Part shown: piece after piece, positions 36,039-46,161 of the stretch | How positions within the stretch are numbered: the first letter of the stretch is position 1 | Layout of the letters: each line of letters opens with the position of its first letter | Assembly: GCF_026427595.1 (NCBI RefSeq) | Contig: NZ_CP101527.1 | Location: 2,699,501 to 2,763,500, forward strand | Source: Alkalimarinus sediminis | Lineage (GTDB): Bacteria; Pseudomonadota; Gammaproteobacteria; Pseudomonadales; Oleiphilaceae | Length of the DNA: 64,000 nt | Reading direction: 5' to 3' | Made by a program: the position numbers and the translations under genes | Notes under the pieces: model-generated | What the model was told of the DNA's origin: nothing | The model's input: only the letters and a program-made list of their open reading frames with translations | Databases searched by the model: none

Positions 36039-36806
36039 ATGAATGTCTTAGCATTATTTATATTGTCTTTAGTGTCGATAACCCTGTACGCAGAAGAAAA
36101 CAAAATTGAAGCGTTATATAAATTAAAAAATATAAATGGGTCAATACTGATTGAGTCAGACGACGGAAAGGTTAAGCACAACTATAACGTTAACGATAAC
36201 GAACGTTTTATCCCCGCCTCTACGTTTAAAATCCCGAATACACTAATTATATTGGAAGAAGGGTTGATACAAGATCAATCTGAAACCATTCAATGGGATG
36301 GTCAAGAAAGAGAATATGCACCATGGAATAAAGACCAAACACTTAAAAGTGCATTTCAATATTCATGTGTATGGTGTTATCAACATTTTGCAAAGCAAGT
36401 TGGCGATCAAAAATATCGACAATATTTACAGATATTTGATTATGGAAATCATTTAACTGGCAGCGATGTCACTCGTTTTTGGTTAGATGGCGAACTAAGA
36501 ACCTCAGTTAACGATCAAATATCATTTTTACGTAAGGTCTATGCCGAAAGGCTGCCGGTTAAAAAAGCTCATATTAAGACTCTCAAAAGCATTATGCTGT
36601 CTGAAGAACATAACAGCTACAAAGTATGGTCCAAAACGGGGTGGTCAGGCAAAGATGGATGGTTTGTCGGTTATTTAGTCATTAATAAACAAGTATGGTA
36701 CTTCGCTAATCATATTGAGATTAACCAAAATTCAGATTTGAAGTTTAGAAAAAGCCTTACCATGGAGGCGCTTAAGGTTTTAGATATTATTCCGCCAAAA
36801 CATTAG
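36039..36806 (+). CDS. bla: class D (OXA-type) beta-lactamase
   Basis: 255 residues from the ATG at 36039, which opens a signal peptide (cleavage near LYA-EEN). The class D motifs are all present: active-site Ser61-Thr-Phe-Lys64 (PASTFKIPN), Ser109-Cys-Val111, Tyr135-Gly-Asn137, FWLDGEL and Lys199-Thr-Gly201. The carbamylated lysine (Lys64) is conserved. The SCVWCY environment and the WSKTGWSGKDGW end segment differ from the OXA-48 and OXA-10 sequences I recall. The gene is visibly more AT-rich than its neighbours and lies 46 bases after a terminator, so it needs its own promoter or readthrough. Its substrate spectrum cannot be read from sequence. Confidence 0.9.
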   Translation: MNVLALFILSLVSITLYAEENKIEALYKLKNINGSILIESDDGKVKHNYNVNDNERFIPASTFKIPNTLIILEEGLIQDQSETIQWDGQEREYAPWNKDQTLKSAFQYSCVWCYQHFAKQVGDQKYRQYLQIFDYGNHLTGSDVTRFWLDGELRTSVNDQISFLRKVYAERLPVKKAHIKTLKSIMLSEEHNSYKVWSKTGWSGKDGWFVGYLVINKQVWYFANHIEINQNSDLKFRKSLTMEALKVLDIIPPKH

Positions 36807-36817
36807 CGATCTACCTA

Positions 36818-39100
36818 TTAAGTCGTTATTTTATCTCCACAAAAAGCCTCTAAGTCATCAACACTCAGAGGCTTAGCAAAGTAGTAACCTTGGTAAATAT
36901 CACACCCCATATCAACCAGTTCACTTAATTGGCCAATCGTTTCAACACCTTCAGCAACAACGATTAAATCTAGTTTTTTACCTATCGCAATAATCCCCTC
37001 TGCCATCGACTTGGCATTGGCATCTACAAGAATATCATCAACAAAGCTTTTATCGATTTTGAGTTCATCAATGGGTAGCTTGGTGAGTAAATTGAGAGAT
37101 GAATAACCCGTACCAAAATCATCTAACGATATTTGTACACCTAGTCGCTTCACTTGCGCAAGGGTTTCATTAATACCAAATATATCCTCAATAAATAGTG
37201 TTTCGGTTATTTCAATAATGAGGTTACAGGGTTCAAAGTTGGCGCTTTGCAATGAGTGTGTGAGCTTCTCGATAAAGTCAGGGTGCAAAAACTGCTTAAC
37301 CGAGATATTCACAGACAAAACAAGCGGTGTATCTGAGTGACAGTTAAACGCAGCAATATCAGCCAAGGACTTATCAATAACAAAATCACCAATGGCCACC
37401 ATATCGCCGGTGCTTTCAGCAATTGGTATAAACTTATCTGGGCCTACGAAACCAAGTGCCTGATTCTGCCACCTCACTAGTGCTTCAACCCCTTTTATGA
37501 CGCCTTGCGCATTCACTTTTGGCTGGTACAGCATATAAAATTCATTACGCTCTAAACCATACTTCAACTCCTGCCCAAGCTCAGAGTCGTACAACACCCT
37601 CTCTTTTATGCTGTCTTTGAAATAGATGGTCGTATTGCGTGTTTTTTTAGATTCATGCATCGCCAAATCAGCATAGCGTCTAATTTCCTCCAGACTCTGA
37701 CCATCAGAGGGATAATGGGCCACGCCTATACTCGCAGTAAGAATAAACTCGCCCCAATCAAATGAGTATGGCTGACGAAGGCTAACAAGAATCTCATCAC
37801 AAAATGCCTTAACGTCTTCTATATTCGTTTTATGGGTGACGATAATAAATTCATTACCACCATAGCGAATCAATAGCTCATCCCCTCCTATCAATGCTTG
37901 TAGTCTGTTACTAATCATAATCAGCGTTTGATCTCCGCTCTCATGACCGTGGCTGGCATTAATGGTATTAAAGTTATCCATATCGATTAAAAGTAACCAA
38001 AATGACTTTTTCTTTTCATCTATGTTGCAGAATTTCTCAAGGTAGAGACGATTATGCAGATTAGTAACATAGTCATGAGAGGCTTGATAAAGCAGTTCAT
38101 CTTGCTTTTTGCTTTCGATATTATGAATGCCTCTGACCAGTCGATAGATGACCAACAGTGCGACGAAAAAAATGGCAACCAAAATGGATGATTTATAGAG
38201 AATCTTTTGCTGTATGATGCTAGTGGGAATGTCCGTAGACACCCATAAGCCATAACGTTTAAGGTATGTGCTGCTAAATAAACGCTCTTCTCGTGCAGAG
38301 TTGTTAATATTGGATACAACCAACTGCTCTTCTCTGATCGTTTCAAGGGGAATACCTGTCTGCTTAGCCAGTTGCGTAAACGCTTCATTAATCGCGGCTT
38401 CAGTCACTTGGTAGTTAAGGATATCAACACCGCTAGATAGCGTGTATGGACTTACCAATTGAAAGTAGCGGTCTCTTTCTCGATATAGATAGGTGATATA
38501 TTCAGGGTGTACCGAATCATTCTTAAAGAAGAACTCAAAACCCAGGTCAGGGTCTATAATCAATGAGAGAACAAAAATCACCTCTCCCTCAGTATTTCTA
38601 ACTGCCGTCCTCAATGGCACGATAACCTTATCCAACTCCGGTATCCGGTAAGTTCTACCAAGCTCCATATGAGAGGACTTTAAGGTTTGAATAAAGCTTT
38701 CTCTGGTTTCTTCTATCTCTAAAAGAGAGGGCTCAGTTCTGTCTAACGATGACATCGTCACATAGTCGACACCATTAGGGTGAAAAATAGCGAAGCCGAT
38801 AATCGCCGGATCTAAATTGGTCACGATATCCATAAGGTTACGAGCAGAGTCTTTCTGCAAATACATATCTTGATGCAGAAGCTGCTCAGCAAGAATATCA
38901 AACACAGTTTCGTATTGTTTTAACACCGCTTTCAGAGAGTTAGCAGACATCGACGTAATATTCTGAGCTTCTACAATATGCTCACGGTACACATCTTTAT
39001 AGGTGGAGACTACGCCAAAAATAAGGACCGTTATCCAAACAGCTGTAAAGGCGTGAAATGCTAGCCAAATGTTTTTCTTTATCGATAACATCTTATCCAT
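36818..39100 (-). CDS. membrane GGDEF-EAL protein, cyclase site degenerate
   Basis: 760 residues. Two transmembrane helices (about 14-33 and 303-325) flank a periplasmic sensor of the Cache type. A GGDEF domain (about 340-500) carries GGNEF at about 413-418 instead of GGDEF. An EAL domain (about 520-755) has EALVRW, NISVKQF, DDFGTGYSSL and KIDKSFV. The cyclase is therefore probably inactive or regulatory, while the phosphodiesterase looks competent, so the protein should degrade c-di-GMP in response to an extracellular signal. It converges with the beta-lactamase gene (11-bp gap). Confidence 0.93.
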   Translation of the reverse strand: MDKMLSIKKNIWLAFHAFTAVWITVLIFGVVSTYKDVYREHIVEAQNITSMSANSLKAVLKQYETVFDILAEQLLHQDMYLQKDSARNLMDIVTNLDPAIIGFAIFHPNGVDYVTMSSLDRTEPSLLEIEETRESFIQTLKSSHMELGRTYRIPELDKVIVPLRTAVRNTEGEVIFVLSLIIDPDLGFEFFFKNDSVHPEYITYLYRERDRYFQLVSPYTLSSGVDILNYQVTEAAINEAFTQLAKQTGIPLETIREEQLVVSNINNSAREERLFSSTYLKRYGLWVSTDIPTSIIQQKILYKSSILVAIFFVALLVIYRLVRGIHNIESKKQDELLYQASHDYVTNLHNRLYLEKFCNIDEKKKSFWLLLIDMDNFNTINASHGHESGDQTLIMISNRLQALIGGDELLIRYGGNEFIIVTHKTNIEDVKAFCDEILVSLRQPYSFDWGEFILTASIGVAHYPSDGQSLEEIRRYADLAMHESKKTRNTTIYFKDSIKERVLYDSELGQELKYGLERNEFYMLYQPKVNAQGVIKGVEALVRWQNQALGFVGPDKFIPIAESTGDMVAIGDFVIDKSLADIAAFNCHSDTPLVLSVNISVKQFLHPDFIEKLTHSLQSANFEPCNLIIEITETLFIEDIFGINETLAQVKRLGVQISLDDFGTGYSSLNLLTKLPIDELKIDKSFVDDILVDANAKSMAEGIIAIGKKLDLIVVAEGVETIGQLSELVDMGCDIYQGYYFAKPLSVDDLEAFCGDKITT

Positions 39101-39186
39101 CGGTCCAAGAGAAAAGGATACATAGAATATAGTTGAGCAAACACAATTTACCTACTTATTTAAAGGAAATAAGAAATAATGGCACT

Positions 39187-39200
39187 CGATTAATTAATCG
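39187..39200. repeat. 14-bp perfect palindrome CGATTAATTAATCG
   Basis: Lies one base past the autotransporter stop and 87 bases upstream of the GGDEF-EAL ATG on the same strand. It could be an operator for the latter or a transcript-end structure. Confidence 0.4.
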
Positions 39201-39201
39201 C

Positions 39202-42006
39202 TTACCAGAAGTAAGTAAAATCAGCAGCAAAACTTGAATCATGGCCATAAGAGCGCGCGGAATAAACATAGCCTCCTCCGAGCATCATATTTTCGCTAAT
39301 GCGTCCTTCTACACCAGCCCCAAGGATAAGTCCATGTGCGCCTCTATTCTGCCCAACAAACGTTTCCTTCTGCAGCCCTTCGAGACCAGCCTTAATATCA
39401 TGGGTGCTATTATTATTGGCATACGCGTCGTATTCATAACGTGCTCTAAAATCTAACACAACAATACTACTCTCTAAATCGATTGCATGGGTAAGATCTG
39501 CACCTACGCCCAATACCACGGCATCGGCGTCGGCACTATCGATATGATAATCATAATTAGCGCCGCCCCCTGATTCCTTAACATCATCCTGCCTTATATG
39601 CGTGTATGTAAGCCCTACAGAAGGTGTTAATGATGTTTTCTCGGCAATACCATAGCTCTTAGCTATACTAACCCCAATCATACTGCCATAGCTTGAAAAG
39701 CTGGCCTTAGATTGCGGATCATAGCCACCCGCCGTGTCATAGTTTTTGCGCACCGTATCGTAATCGCCATACAGTACGCTCACCATACTATTGAGAGAAT
39801 ATTCATCCTTAAAGCGATGCTGATGGTACAAACCCGCTTGAAACATGTTGCCATCAAAGCTCTGCTCAATATGGTCATGTTCACTCATGTCGGTTAAACC
39901 CACACCCGCAAACACACCCATCGTATTTTTGTCGCTTTGTATAAGGTCTGTGCCAATCACGATGCCCGATAAATCATAACCAAAACTACCAGTTTCATTT
40001 TGCGTTCCCTCCACCTTACCATCGACATATACCGCATTCATCCATACACGACCGTTACGAACCGACTCATTATCTAAAGCCTGCATCGCAATACCTGAAC
40101 CACTGGCATGATCCATCACCATATTGGCAATCAGGTCAGCATATTCCAAGTTTAGAGTAAGATTTGATGAATAAGCTTCAGGGTTATTATTACTAACGGC
40201 TCGTGTAAGCTGCGCGGTGGTAAGGTCAACTAATGCAGGGTGGCTACTTAGCTGTGCCTCCGTCGGTTTTTGATTGCCACTTAAACTCAAGGTAGACTGG
40301 AGATACTGTTGAGCAGCCTTATTCTTGTTATTGGCAGACCCCCTACTACGATCCCCGGCCGGTGTCTGGGCAGCAGTTTTGCTAACCGTTGCTGCTACTT
40401 GTTGTACTGTCTTAATACCAAATTTAACCTTAACATCTGTATCGGTGATGAGCGTGGTTTCAGGATCTGCACCGACAAAAGCATGAAAGCTGTTGGTATC
40501 TTCAATTATCATGTGGGGTGTGAAACTGCTAAGTCCGCTAGCCGCGGTTAAAACGGTAAACTCTCGGCCTCCCAAAAGCTCGCTTACGGAGCTTCCATTT
40601 TGTCTATCCACCAAATTAATAACCTGTGCGGAACCGAGGCTTACAGCACCTTGTACTTTTAATTGGTCATGGGTTATGCCTGCAGCATCCCCCGCTGCTT
40701 GAGTAGGGTCAAGCTCCATTTTTAGAATCGCTCCTCCCAAGCCCAAAGTACCGCTTCCTGTTACATTAAATACACCCAAGGAGTTGCTTCCGGGTGTAAT
40801 GCTAACAATATGTGATACATCCCTTGCTCCCAAGGACAACGTCCCAGATCCACTCAATCGAGTAACAGGTTTACTGAACGTAGAGCGAGAAAGATCAAGC
40901 GTTGCCCCTGAGCTAATTTCAACATTACGAGCCTCTCTCAGTGTTGCTGAACCGGCTAACGCAACTTCTCCGCTATCAATAAACATGCGGCCTTTAAAAG
41001 AGTCTGAAATGGCCTGCAATGTGATTGATCCGGAACCACGCTTGTAGATATCGCTATACCCAGTAAATGTTGCTCCGTTAAGAACCCCATCATTGTTTTG
41101 ATTAAGAATTAGATCCCCACCTTCTAACAGCACCTTAGTGCCATACACAAACGCCTCTGTGGTAGTTTGAAACGCGCCTCCTCTAACGTCAATAACCCCC
41201 AATCCATCAGTAAAGCCTAGGGAGTCTCCAGAGGCCTTATTAACACCCCCCGTAAATGTAAACGTACCACTGCCACTCTTAGTGATACGAGGCAAATACT
41301 GATTATCGTAAGTGATATCCCCGGAATAGGTATAATCTTTACCATCACCATTTCGAATATTGATGGTACCAGCGACACTTGAAGTATGCTTGTCTGTATT
41401 CGTGAGTACTAAATTACCTGCCCCTTCAAGCGCCCCTATGCTTATATAGTCTGCACCAGGGCTATCTAAATCAAACGCAGTATGGAGCTCGCTGCCAGCC
41501 TCAATCGAGAAATAGGCATCTTCTATGTCAAGACGAGTAGTTGAAGATAACCCTGAATTACTAGGGTCAAGTTTTAACTTACCCTGATTGATAATATTCA
41601 CTTGACCTGCAATCTTTGTGGAGCGCTCTGCTTTAAATGTAACAAGTCCGGCCCCATTATTGGTGTCATTCACCGTCAGCCCATTTAGAATATTTACCTC
41701 AATATTACGGATATCTATACTTGTACCGCTCGTATTAATGGTCACTCCATTCGGGTAGTTTATTTTTGCAGTATTGCCACCAAAAATGATGCAAGTATCC
41801 AGGCTACCATCTTGCCGTCCATTGAGGACTGTATCGCCTGATACAGTCGGGAAACTCCGCGTGTCTATATTGGTACCGTTGTTCTGATAACAGGCCACGT
41901 CATCTGCTTTTGTATATGACGTAAATGATATCGTTATCACCACGACAGCTAGTCCTAGGCTCAGTTTAGATTTTTTATATTTTGGGGTATTTAAAAATAG
42001 CATCAT
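39202..42006 (-). CDS. type Va autotransporter
   Basis: 934 residues. A Sec signal region (hydrophobic run about 15-31) leads into a Gly/Ser/Thr-rich passenger (about 35-560). The passenger has the repeated GSGTFTFTGG and GSGSITLQA-type strands of passenger-associated beta-helix repeats. A C-terminal autotransporter beta-barrel of about 280 residues ends in the outer-membrane signature ADFTYFW. No subtilase or other protease motif is seen, so the passenger may be an adhesin or act in aggregation. A linker segment rich in Gln, Asn and Lys (residues about 590-620) precedes the barrel. There are only a few Cys, all near the N-terminus. Confidence 0.9.
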   Translation of the reverse strand: MMLFLNTPKYKKSKLSLGLAVVVITISFTSYTKADDVACYQNNGTNIDTRSFPTVSGDTVLNGRQDGSLDTCIIFGGNTAKINYPNGVTINTSGTSIDIRNIEVNILNGLTVNDTNNGAGLVTFKAERSTKIAGQVNIINQGKLKLDPSNSGLSSTTRLDIEDAYFSIEAGSELHTAFDLDSPGADYISIGALEGAGNLVLTNTDKHTSSVAGTINIRNGDGKDYTYSGDITYDNQYLPRITKSGSGTFTFTGGVNKASGDSLGFTDGLGVIDVRGGAFQTTTEAFVYGTKVLLEGGDLILNQNNDGVLNGATFTGYSDIYKRGSGSITLQAISDSFKGRMFIDSGEVALAGSATLREARNVEISSGATLDLSRSTFSKPVTRLSGSGTLSLGARDVSHIVSITPGSNSLGVFNVTGSGTLGLGGAILKMELDPTQAAGDAAGITHDQLKVQGAVSLGSAQVINLVDRQNGSSVSELLGGREFTVLTAASGLSSFTPHMIIEDTNSFHAFVGADPETTLITDTDVKVKFGIKTVQQVAATVSKTAAQTPAGDRSRGSANNKNKAAQQYLQSTLSLSGNQKPTEAQLSSHPALVDLTTAQLTRAVSNNNPEAYSSNLTLNLEYADLIANMVMDHASGSGIAMQALDNESVRNGRVWMNAVYVDGKVEGTQNETGSFGYDLSGIVIGTDLIQSDKNTMGVFAGVGLTDMSEHDHIEQSFDGNMFQAGLYHQHRFKDEYSLNSMVSVLYGDYDTVRKNYDTAGGYDPQSKASFSSYGSMIGVSIAKSYGIAEKTSLTPSVGLTYTHIRQDDVKESGGGANYDYHIDSADADAVVLGVGADLTHAIDLESSIVVLDFRARYEYDAYANNNSTHDIKAGLEGLQKETFVGQNRGAHGLILGAGVEGRISENMMLGGGYVYSARSYGHDSSFAADFTYFW

Positions 42007-42157
42007 GTTTCTCGTTCTTATCGTCTTCTCTTTAGCTTAGACAATTAGAAGAGACGCACAACTGCAACACAGAGATTAGGCATCTATTACAGCGAGAAAG
42101 TGACGGGGTTCGCTTCACCCCGTCTGATTCCACTCGTGACTCGCTTCATCAAGGCGA

Positions 42158-43474
42158 CTAAAGGGCATGCAACCGCCTGACTATATTGTTAAAGGTTGGC
42201 CGAGAGGTCATGTCTGCCGCCATGCATTGATCTTTCAGCTCGACTAAGACGCTGAACAGTTCGATAGGTTTATCAGACTGAGCTAACGTCAGTAAATCAT
42301 CAAGCAAACAGCCAAACGCTCGAACCTCTACCGCTTCCATCATCACTTGCTGATCTACAGGTAATAAACATAGGTTGGATGCTGCACCAAAGTCGCCAAA
42401 CAATACCGAAGCGGTATCATCAATCATCGTATTATGGGCATAAACATCACCATGACTCACACCGTTCTGATGAAGGTGAGCCAACATATCAGCCATTTGG
42501 AGTGCGACTTTAGCAACTTCAGACGGCAAGTACTGAGAGCCTTCTTTAAAGGTATCTCGTGTACATGTGACTAACGTTGGCGGCAGTCCCAAGTTATAAA
42601 AAGTACTAGGGATAAGCTCCATCACTAACGCTAACGTATCAGCTTCGGTGATCTGCGCGACGACTTTGATTAGGTTACTATGCTCACCAGCTTTAAGGCA
42701 GTTTGCTAACTCGTCTCGCGGATACCCATCACTGGTCACTTCACCTTTAAATACTTTAACCGCTATATCTAAGTCTGAGCCCATTAGACTTGCAGGTTGG
42801 TTAATCCATCTAGCCTTTGAAATAACCCCCGAAGCGCCCTCGCCTATTTGCTGGCTGATTTCAATATCAGCCAAACTAACATGGGGAACCTTACTGTTCT
42901 GGCACGGTGTTTTTTTACCGATAGGGTTACCTGCGAAAGCCAACCACGATAATTTGGGTAGCTGTAGCAGCCAGTCTGGTAAATGCGTGAGTTGGTTAGC
43001 AGATAGCCGAACTAACTCTAAGTTTTGGCAATCGGCCATTGAATCAGGCAGTGAAGTTAAACGGTTGCCTGCCAAGGCTAACTTTTTGAGACGGTGCAGC
43101 TGGCCCATTGAGTCAGGTAATTGCTCTATTTGGTTTTCTGTCAGAATCAACCAGCGAGTCTTCTTGGGCAAGCTTGCTTCTGCGACCTGTTTGATCTGGT
43201 TTGCTTTAAATCCAATCATCTCTAGGTCTGGGCAGTCTCCCAGTTCAACGGGCAAGTGCTTAAATTGGTTATTGGATAGAAAGAGTATTTTGAGCTTTTT
43301 CAAGCGGCCAAAATCGGCGGGCAGAGCATCTAGTTGATTGTTTGATAAATCGAGCACTTCCAACGTATCGGCTAACTCAAATATCTCATGTGGGAATACG
43401 GTTAGCCCCTCGACTAACTGTAAGCGTTTTCTACCAATGAGTTGCCCTGATTTTAGCTGTTCTAGCGTTTGCAA
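42158..43474 (-). CDS. leucine-rich-repeat protein kinase
   Basis: 438 residues, starting at a TTG with AGGG about 10 bases upstream. The N-terminal half (about 10-195) has seven or so LRRs of the LPxxxxxLxxLxxLxLxxNxL type (for example LEVLDLSNNQLDALPADFG). The C-terminal half is a eukaryotic-like kinase: glycine loop IGEGASGV, VAIK lysine in AVKVFK, catalytic loop HGDVYAHN (HGD, with Asp kept), and GDFGAAS for DFG. No transmembrane segment or signal is seen, so it is cytoplasmic. It lies 67 bp downstream of a SulP transporter gene on the same strand, which suggests co-expression. Its targets are unknown. Confidence 0.9.
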   Translation of the reverse strand: MQTLEQLKSGQLIGRKRLQLVEGLTVFPHEIFELADTLEVLDLSNNQLDALPADFGRLKKLKILFLSNNQFKHLPVELGDCPDLEMIGFKANQIKQVAEASLPKKTRWLILTENQIEQLPDSMGQLHRLKKLALAGNRLTSLPDSMADCQNLELVRLSANQLTHLPDWLLQLPKLSWLAFAGNPIGKKTPCQNSKVPHVSLADIEISQQIGEGASGVISKARWINQPASLMGSDLDIAVKVFKGEVTSDGYPRDELANCLKAGEHSNLIKVVAQITEADTLALVMELIPSTFYNLGLPPTLVTCTRDTFKEGSQYLPSEVAKVALQMADMLAHLHQNGVSHGDVYAHNTMIDDTASVLFGDFGAASNLCLLPVDQQVMMEAVEVRAFGCLLDDLLTLAQSDKPIELFSVLVELKDQCMAADMTSRPTFNNIVRRLHAL

Positions 43475-43541
43475 AGTATGAAGCCCTAGGAGTGAATAAA
43501 GAGCCGGCTATGATAGTGGGCTGAGTTAAAAAAGCCAGTGC

Positions 43542-45314
43542 TTATATAACATAGCTTTCAGGCGTTGTATCGGCGACTGATTGCTCGATTAAGTCTTTCC
43601 AAGCTAAGTAGTGACTCAGGTAGAGGTTGCCCGTCATTTGCTCTAGAAAATCACTCCGTTTGATGCGGTCTAAAATGGGTCCTTTAACTTCAGATAGGTG
43701 CAGCTGCATACCTGCACTTTTGAGGTATTGGTTAATATCGTAGAGGCTTTCGAGCGCACTGGCATCAATATCATTAATAGCGCTACACATCAGAATGAGG
43801 TGTCTTGCCTTTGGGTTTGATGCCACCAGCTCATTAACTCGGTCTTCCAAGAATCGAGCATTAGCAAAGTAGAGGCTAGCATCCACTCGAAAAGAGATGA
43901 TTTCTGGGTCAGTAATCACATCGTGTCGATCAATGTTTCTAAAATGCTCTGTCGAAGGCACACGCCCTAAAACCGCCACATGAGGATGGCTCGATCGATA
44001 GAGATGTAGCCCAATAGACAGCAGCACACCACTAACAAGCCCCCATTCAACACCTTGTAACAAGGTAAGAAGCATCGTAATAAGCAAGGCAGCGAAATCT
44101 TGACGATTAAACGCCCAAGTCCGCTGCATGGCTTTAAAGTCAAACAACGACAAAACGGCCAGTAATATCAATGCGGCTAAGGTTACTACGGGCAAGTAGT
44201 AGAGGTAGGGGGTTAAAAACAGGCAGCTAACGGCCATACCAATCGCTGTGTAGGCGCTAGTCGCGGGTGTTTTGGCTCCGGCATTAAAACTAACCGCTGA
44301 GCGAGATAAACTCGCAGCAACCGGAAACGCCCCCGATAGGCCCGCCGATATATTGGCGACTCCTAAACTCAATGCTTCTTGATTAGGGTTAATACGTTGG
44401 CGCTGCTTTGTAGCAAACGCTTGTGCTGCAGACAAGGAGCTAACAAAGCCAATAATGCTGATTAATAGTGCCGAGCTGACAAGACTTTTCCAGGTTGTAA
44501 AGTCCCAACTTAACTGCTGCCAATCAGGAAGCGCTAACGTCGGTAGGCCCTGAGGAATATCACCTAAAAGCATCACATTCTTATGCTCAAGATCAAATAT
44601 CACAACAGCTAATATAGCCGCTAGCATCGCCAGTATAGGAGCGGTTTTGCTTACACTATCAGCGATAAAAACCGATGGTGTTAATTTCAGTACAACCGCT
44701 CTGATAATTTTGGGAACAGTATATAAAAATATAAGTGAGCATAGCCCTAGCAGTAGTGTTTCGGTATGCGATTCATGTATGTGCTCAACGGTTGAAATAA
44801 TGACATCGAAGAAGCTGGAAGTATTGATATTTATGCCCAATAAATTACCGACCTGACTCGATGCAATCACAATAGCAGACGCCGAAATAAAACCGGTCAC
44901 AACAGGGAAACTAATAAAATTAGTTAAGAACCCTAACCGAAAAACACCAAATGCAAGTAAAAACACCCCTGTGATAAAGGCGAGCATTACCGCCCCTGCC
45001 ACATAATCAGAGGCTGACGCACCTTGAAACGTCGCCCCCAATGCTGTGGCAGTCATAATTGACGTTATCGCAAATGGTCCTACCGACAACGGCCCGCTTG
45101 AACCCAATAGCGCATAAGCCACTAACGGCAGCAAGCTGGCGTATAGCCCTAATTGGGGGGGTAACCCTGCAAGCAGGGCATAGGCTAACGACTGCGGAAT
45201 CAACATAATCGTAATCACCATTGCTGCGATACTATCTGCAACAAAGGTGGTTCGATCGTAATCTTTTGCCCACCCTAGAAAAGGGAGTCGTTTGGCCGTC
45301 TTGCTATTATTCAT
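43542..45314 (-). CDS. SulP (SLC26) family anion transporter with STAS domain
   Basis: 590-residue inner-membrane permease. About 12-14 helices with the sulfate-transporter signature near PQSLAYALLAGLPPQLGLYA are followed by a cytoplasmic STAS domain (about 455-560). The STAS domain has the ALESLYDI helix and LILMCSAINDIDASAL. Substrates of the family include sulfate, bicarbonate and dicarboxylates, which cannot be told apart here. The neighbouring LRR kinase might act on its STAS domain, but this is a guess. A carbonic anhydrase gene exists 43 kb away, not adjacent. Confidence 0.92.
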   Translation of the reverse strand: MNNSKTAKRLPFLGWAKDYDRTTFVADSIAAMVITIMLIPQSLAYALLAGLPPQLGLYASLLPLVAYALLGSSGPLSVGPFAITSIMTATALGATFQGASASDYVAGAVMLAFITGVFLLAFGVFRLGFLTNFISFPVVTGFISASAIVIASSQVGNLLGININTSSFFDVIISTVEHIHESHTETLLLGLCSLIFLYTVPKIIRAVVLKLTPSVFIADSVSKTAPILAMLAAILAVVIFDLEHKNVMLLGDIPQGLPTLALPDWQQLSWDFTTWKSLVSSALLISIIGFVSSLSAAQAFATKQRQRINPNQEALSLGVANISAGLSGAFPVAASLSRSAVSFNAGAKTPATSAYTAIGMAVSCLFLTPYLYYLPVVTLAALILLAVLSLFDFKAMQRTWAFNRQDFAALLITMLLTLLQGVEWGLVSGVLLSIGLHLYRSSHPHVAVLGRVPSTEHFRNIDRHDVITDPEIISFRVDASLYFANARFLEDRVNELVASNPKARHLILMCSAINDIDASALESLYDINQYLKSAGMQLHLSEVKGPILDRIKRSDFLEQMTGNLYLSHYLAWKDLIEQSVADTTPESYVI

Positions 45315-45394
45315 AGCTTCACAATTGAGCCCATATTAAGTAGCATTTATATTCGTTATATGCTGATGTAGTTAACCCATTAGCATATACCACA

Positions 45395-46081
45395 TTATTT
45401 AAAATACATTATTTCGTCTGCCGTTAAATAACGCCACTGCCCTATTGTCACATCTAAGTTTATTTCACCTATTTTCTGTCGATGTAACGAAACAACTCGG
45501 TTACCCACCGCAGCAAACATCCGTTTAACTTGATGAAACTTCCCTTCAGTAATGGTTAACAATACTTCTTTGGAAGTTAGAATTTCGAGTTTGGCAGGGC
45601 GAGTAAGCGAGGCTTCTCCCTGCAGTTGCACCCCTTCTTGAAAGCGTGCAGCCACATCAGCCGCGATAGGGTCGCGCAGCCCTACACGATACACTTTTTC
45701 ACATCGTTTTTTAGGGGTAATAATGTTGTAAGACCAACGCCCATCATCCGTCACTAATACAAGGCCTGTAGTATCAGTATCTAAGCGCCCTGCTATATGA
45801 AGGTCATACACACGATCGACATCAATCAGCCGGAATATAGATGGGTATCCCTCGTCTACATTGGAACAGATCATATCCAAGGGCTTATGGATCATAATAT
45901 AACGTGATGGCCGAGGCGTGAGTATTTGACCTTCAAGGGTTATACAGTTGCTTTCATGCACTTGTTTGGCTTCGTTGGTCGTTACATCCCCATTCACAAC
46001 CACTACGCCTTTATTAATTAACGCTGTAGCATCAGAGCGATTATAGTGGGTGCTTTTGCAGATGAATCTATCAAGGCGCAT
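45395..46081 (-). CDS. rsuA: RsuA-family rRNA pseudouridine synthase (first copy)
   Basis: 228 residues with an N-terminal S4 RNA-binding domain (MRLDRFICKSTHYNRSDATA) and the RsuA-type catalytic domain. The catalytic aspartate lies in AGRLDTDTTGLVLVTDDG, and the KVYRV and EGKFHQVKRMF motifs are present. The family modifies U516 of 16S rRNA or single 23S positions. A second, diverged copy lies at 50538-51263. The ribosome-binding site is poor. A hairpin (46100-46130) lies just upstream, at the end of the yebC-family gene. Confidence 0.9.
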   Translation of the reverse strand: MRLDRFICKSTHYNRSDATALINKGVVVVNGDVTTNEAKQVHESNCITLEGQILTPRPSRYIMIHKPLDMICSNVDEGYPSIFRLIDVDRVYDLHIAGRLDTDTTGLVLVTDDGRWSYNIITPKKRCEKVYRVGLRDPIAADVAARFQEGVQLQGEASLTRPAKLEILTSKEVLLTITEGKFHQVKRMFAAVGNRVVSLHRQKIGEINLDVTIGQWRYLTADEIMYFK

Positions 46082-46099
46082 AAAGAGGGAACGTACCGG

Positions 46100-46130
46100 C
46101 CTCTGCTCTATCAGAGAGATAAAGCAGAGG
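46100..46130 (-). terminator. hairpin between the yebC-family and rsuA genes
   Basis: Arms CCTCTGCT (46100-46107) and AGCAGAGG (46123-46130) with partial pairing inside. It sits after the yebC-family stop in transcript orientation, without a T tract. Confidence 0.5.
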
Positions 46131-46161
46131 TATAGGGGAGATAAAACAATAAGAAATGCTT

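Noticed and set aside
42648-43337. 229-residue open frame antisense to the LRR kinase gene
   Set aside because: It is the shadow of a strongly supported gene with clear LRR and kinase motifs, and its own translation has no recognisable domain.
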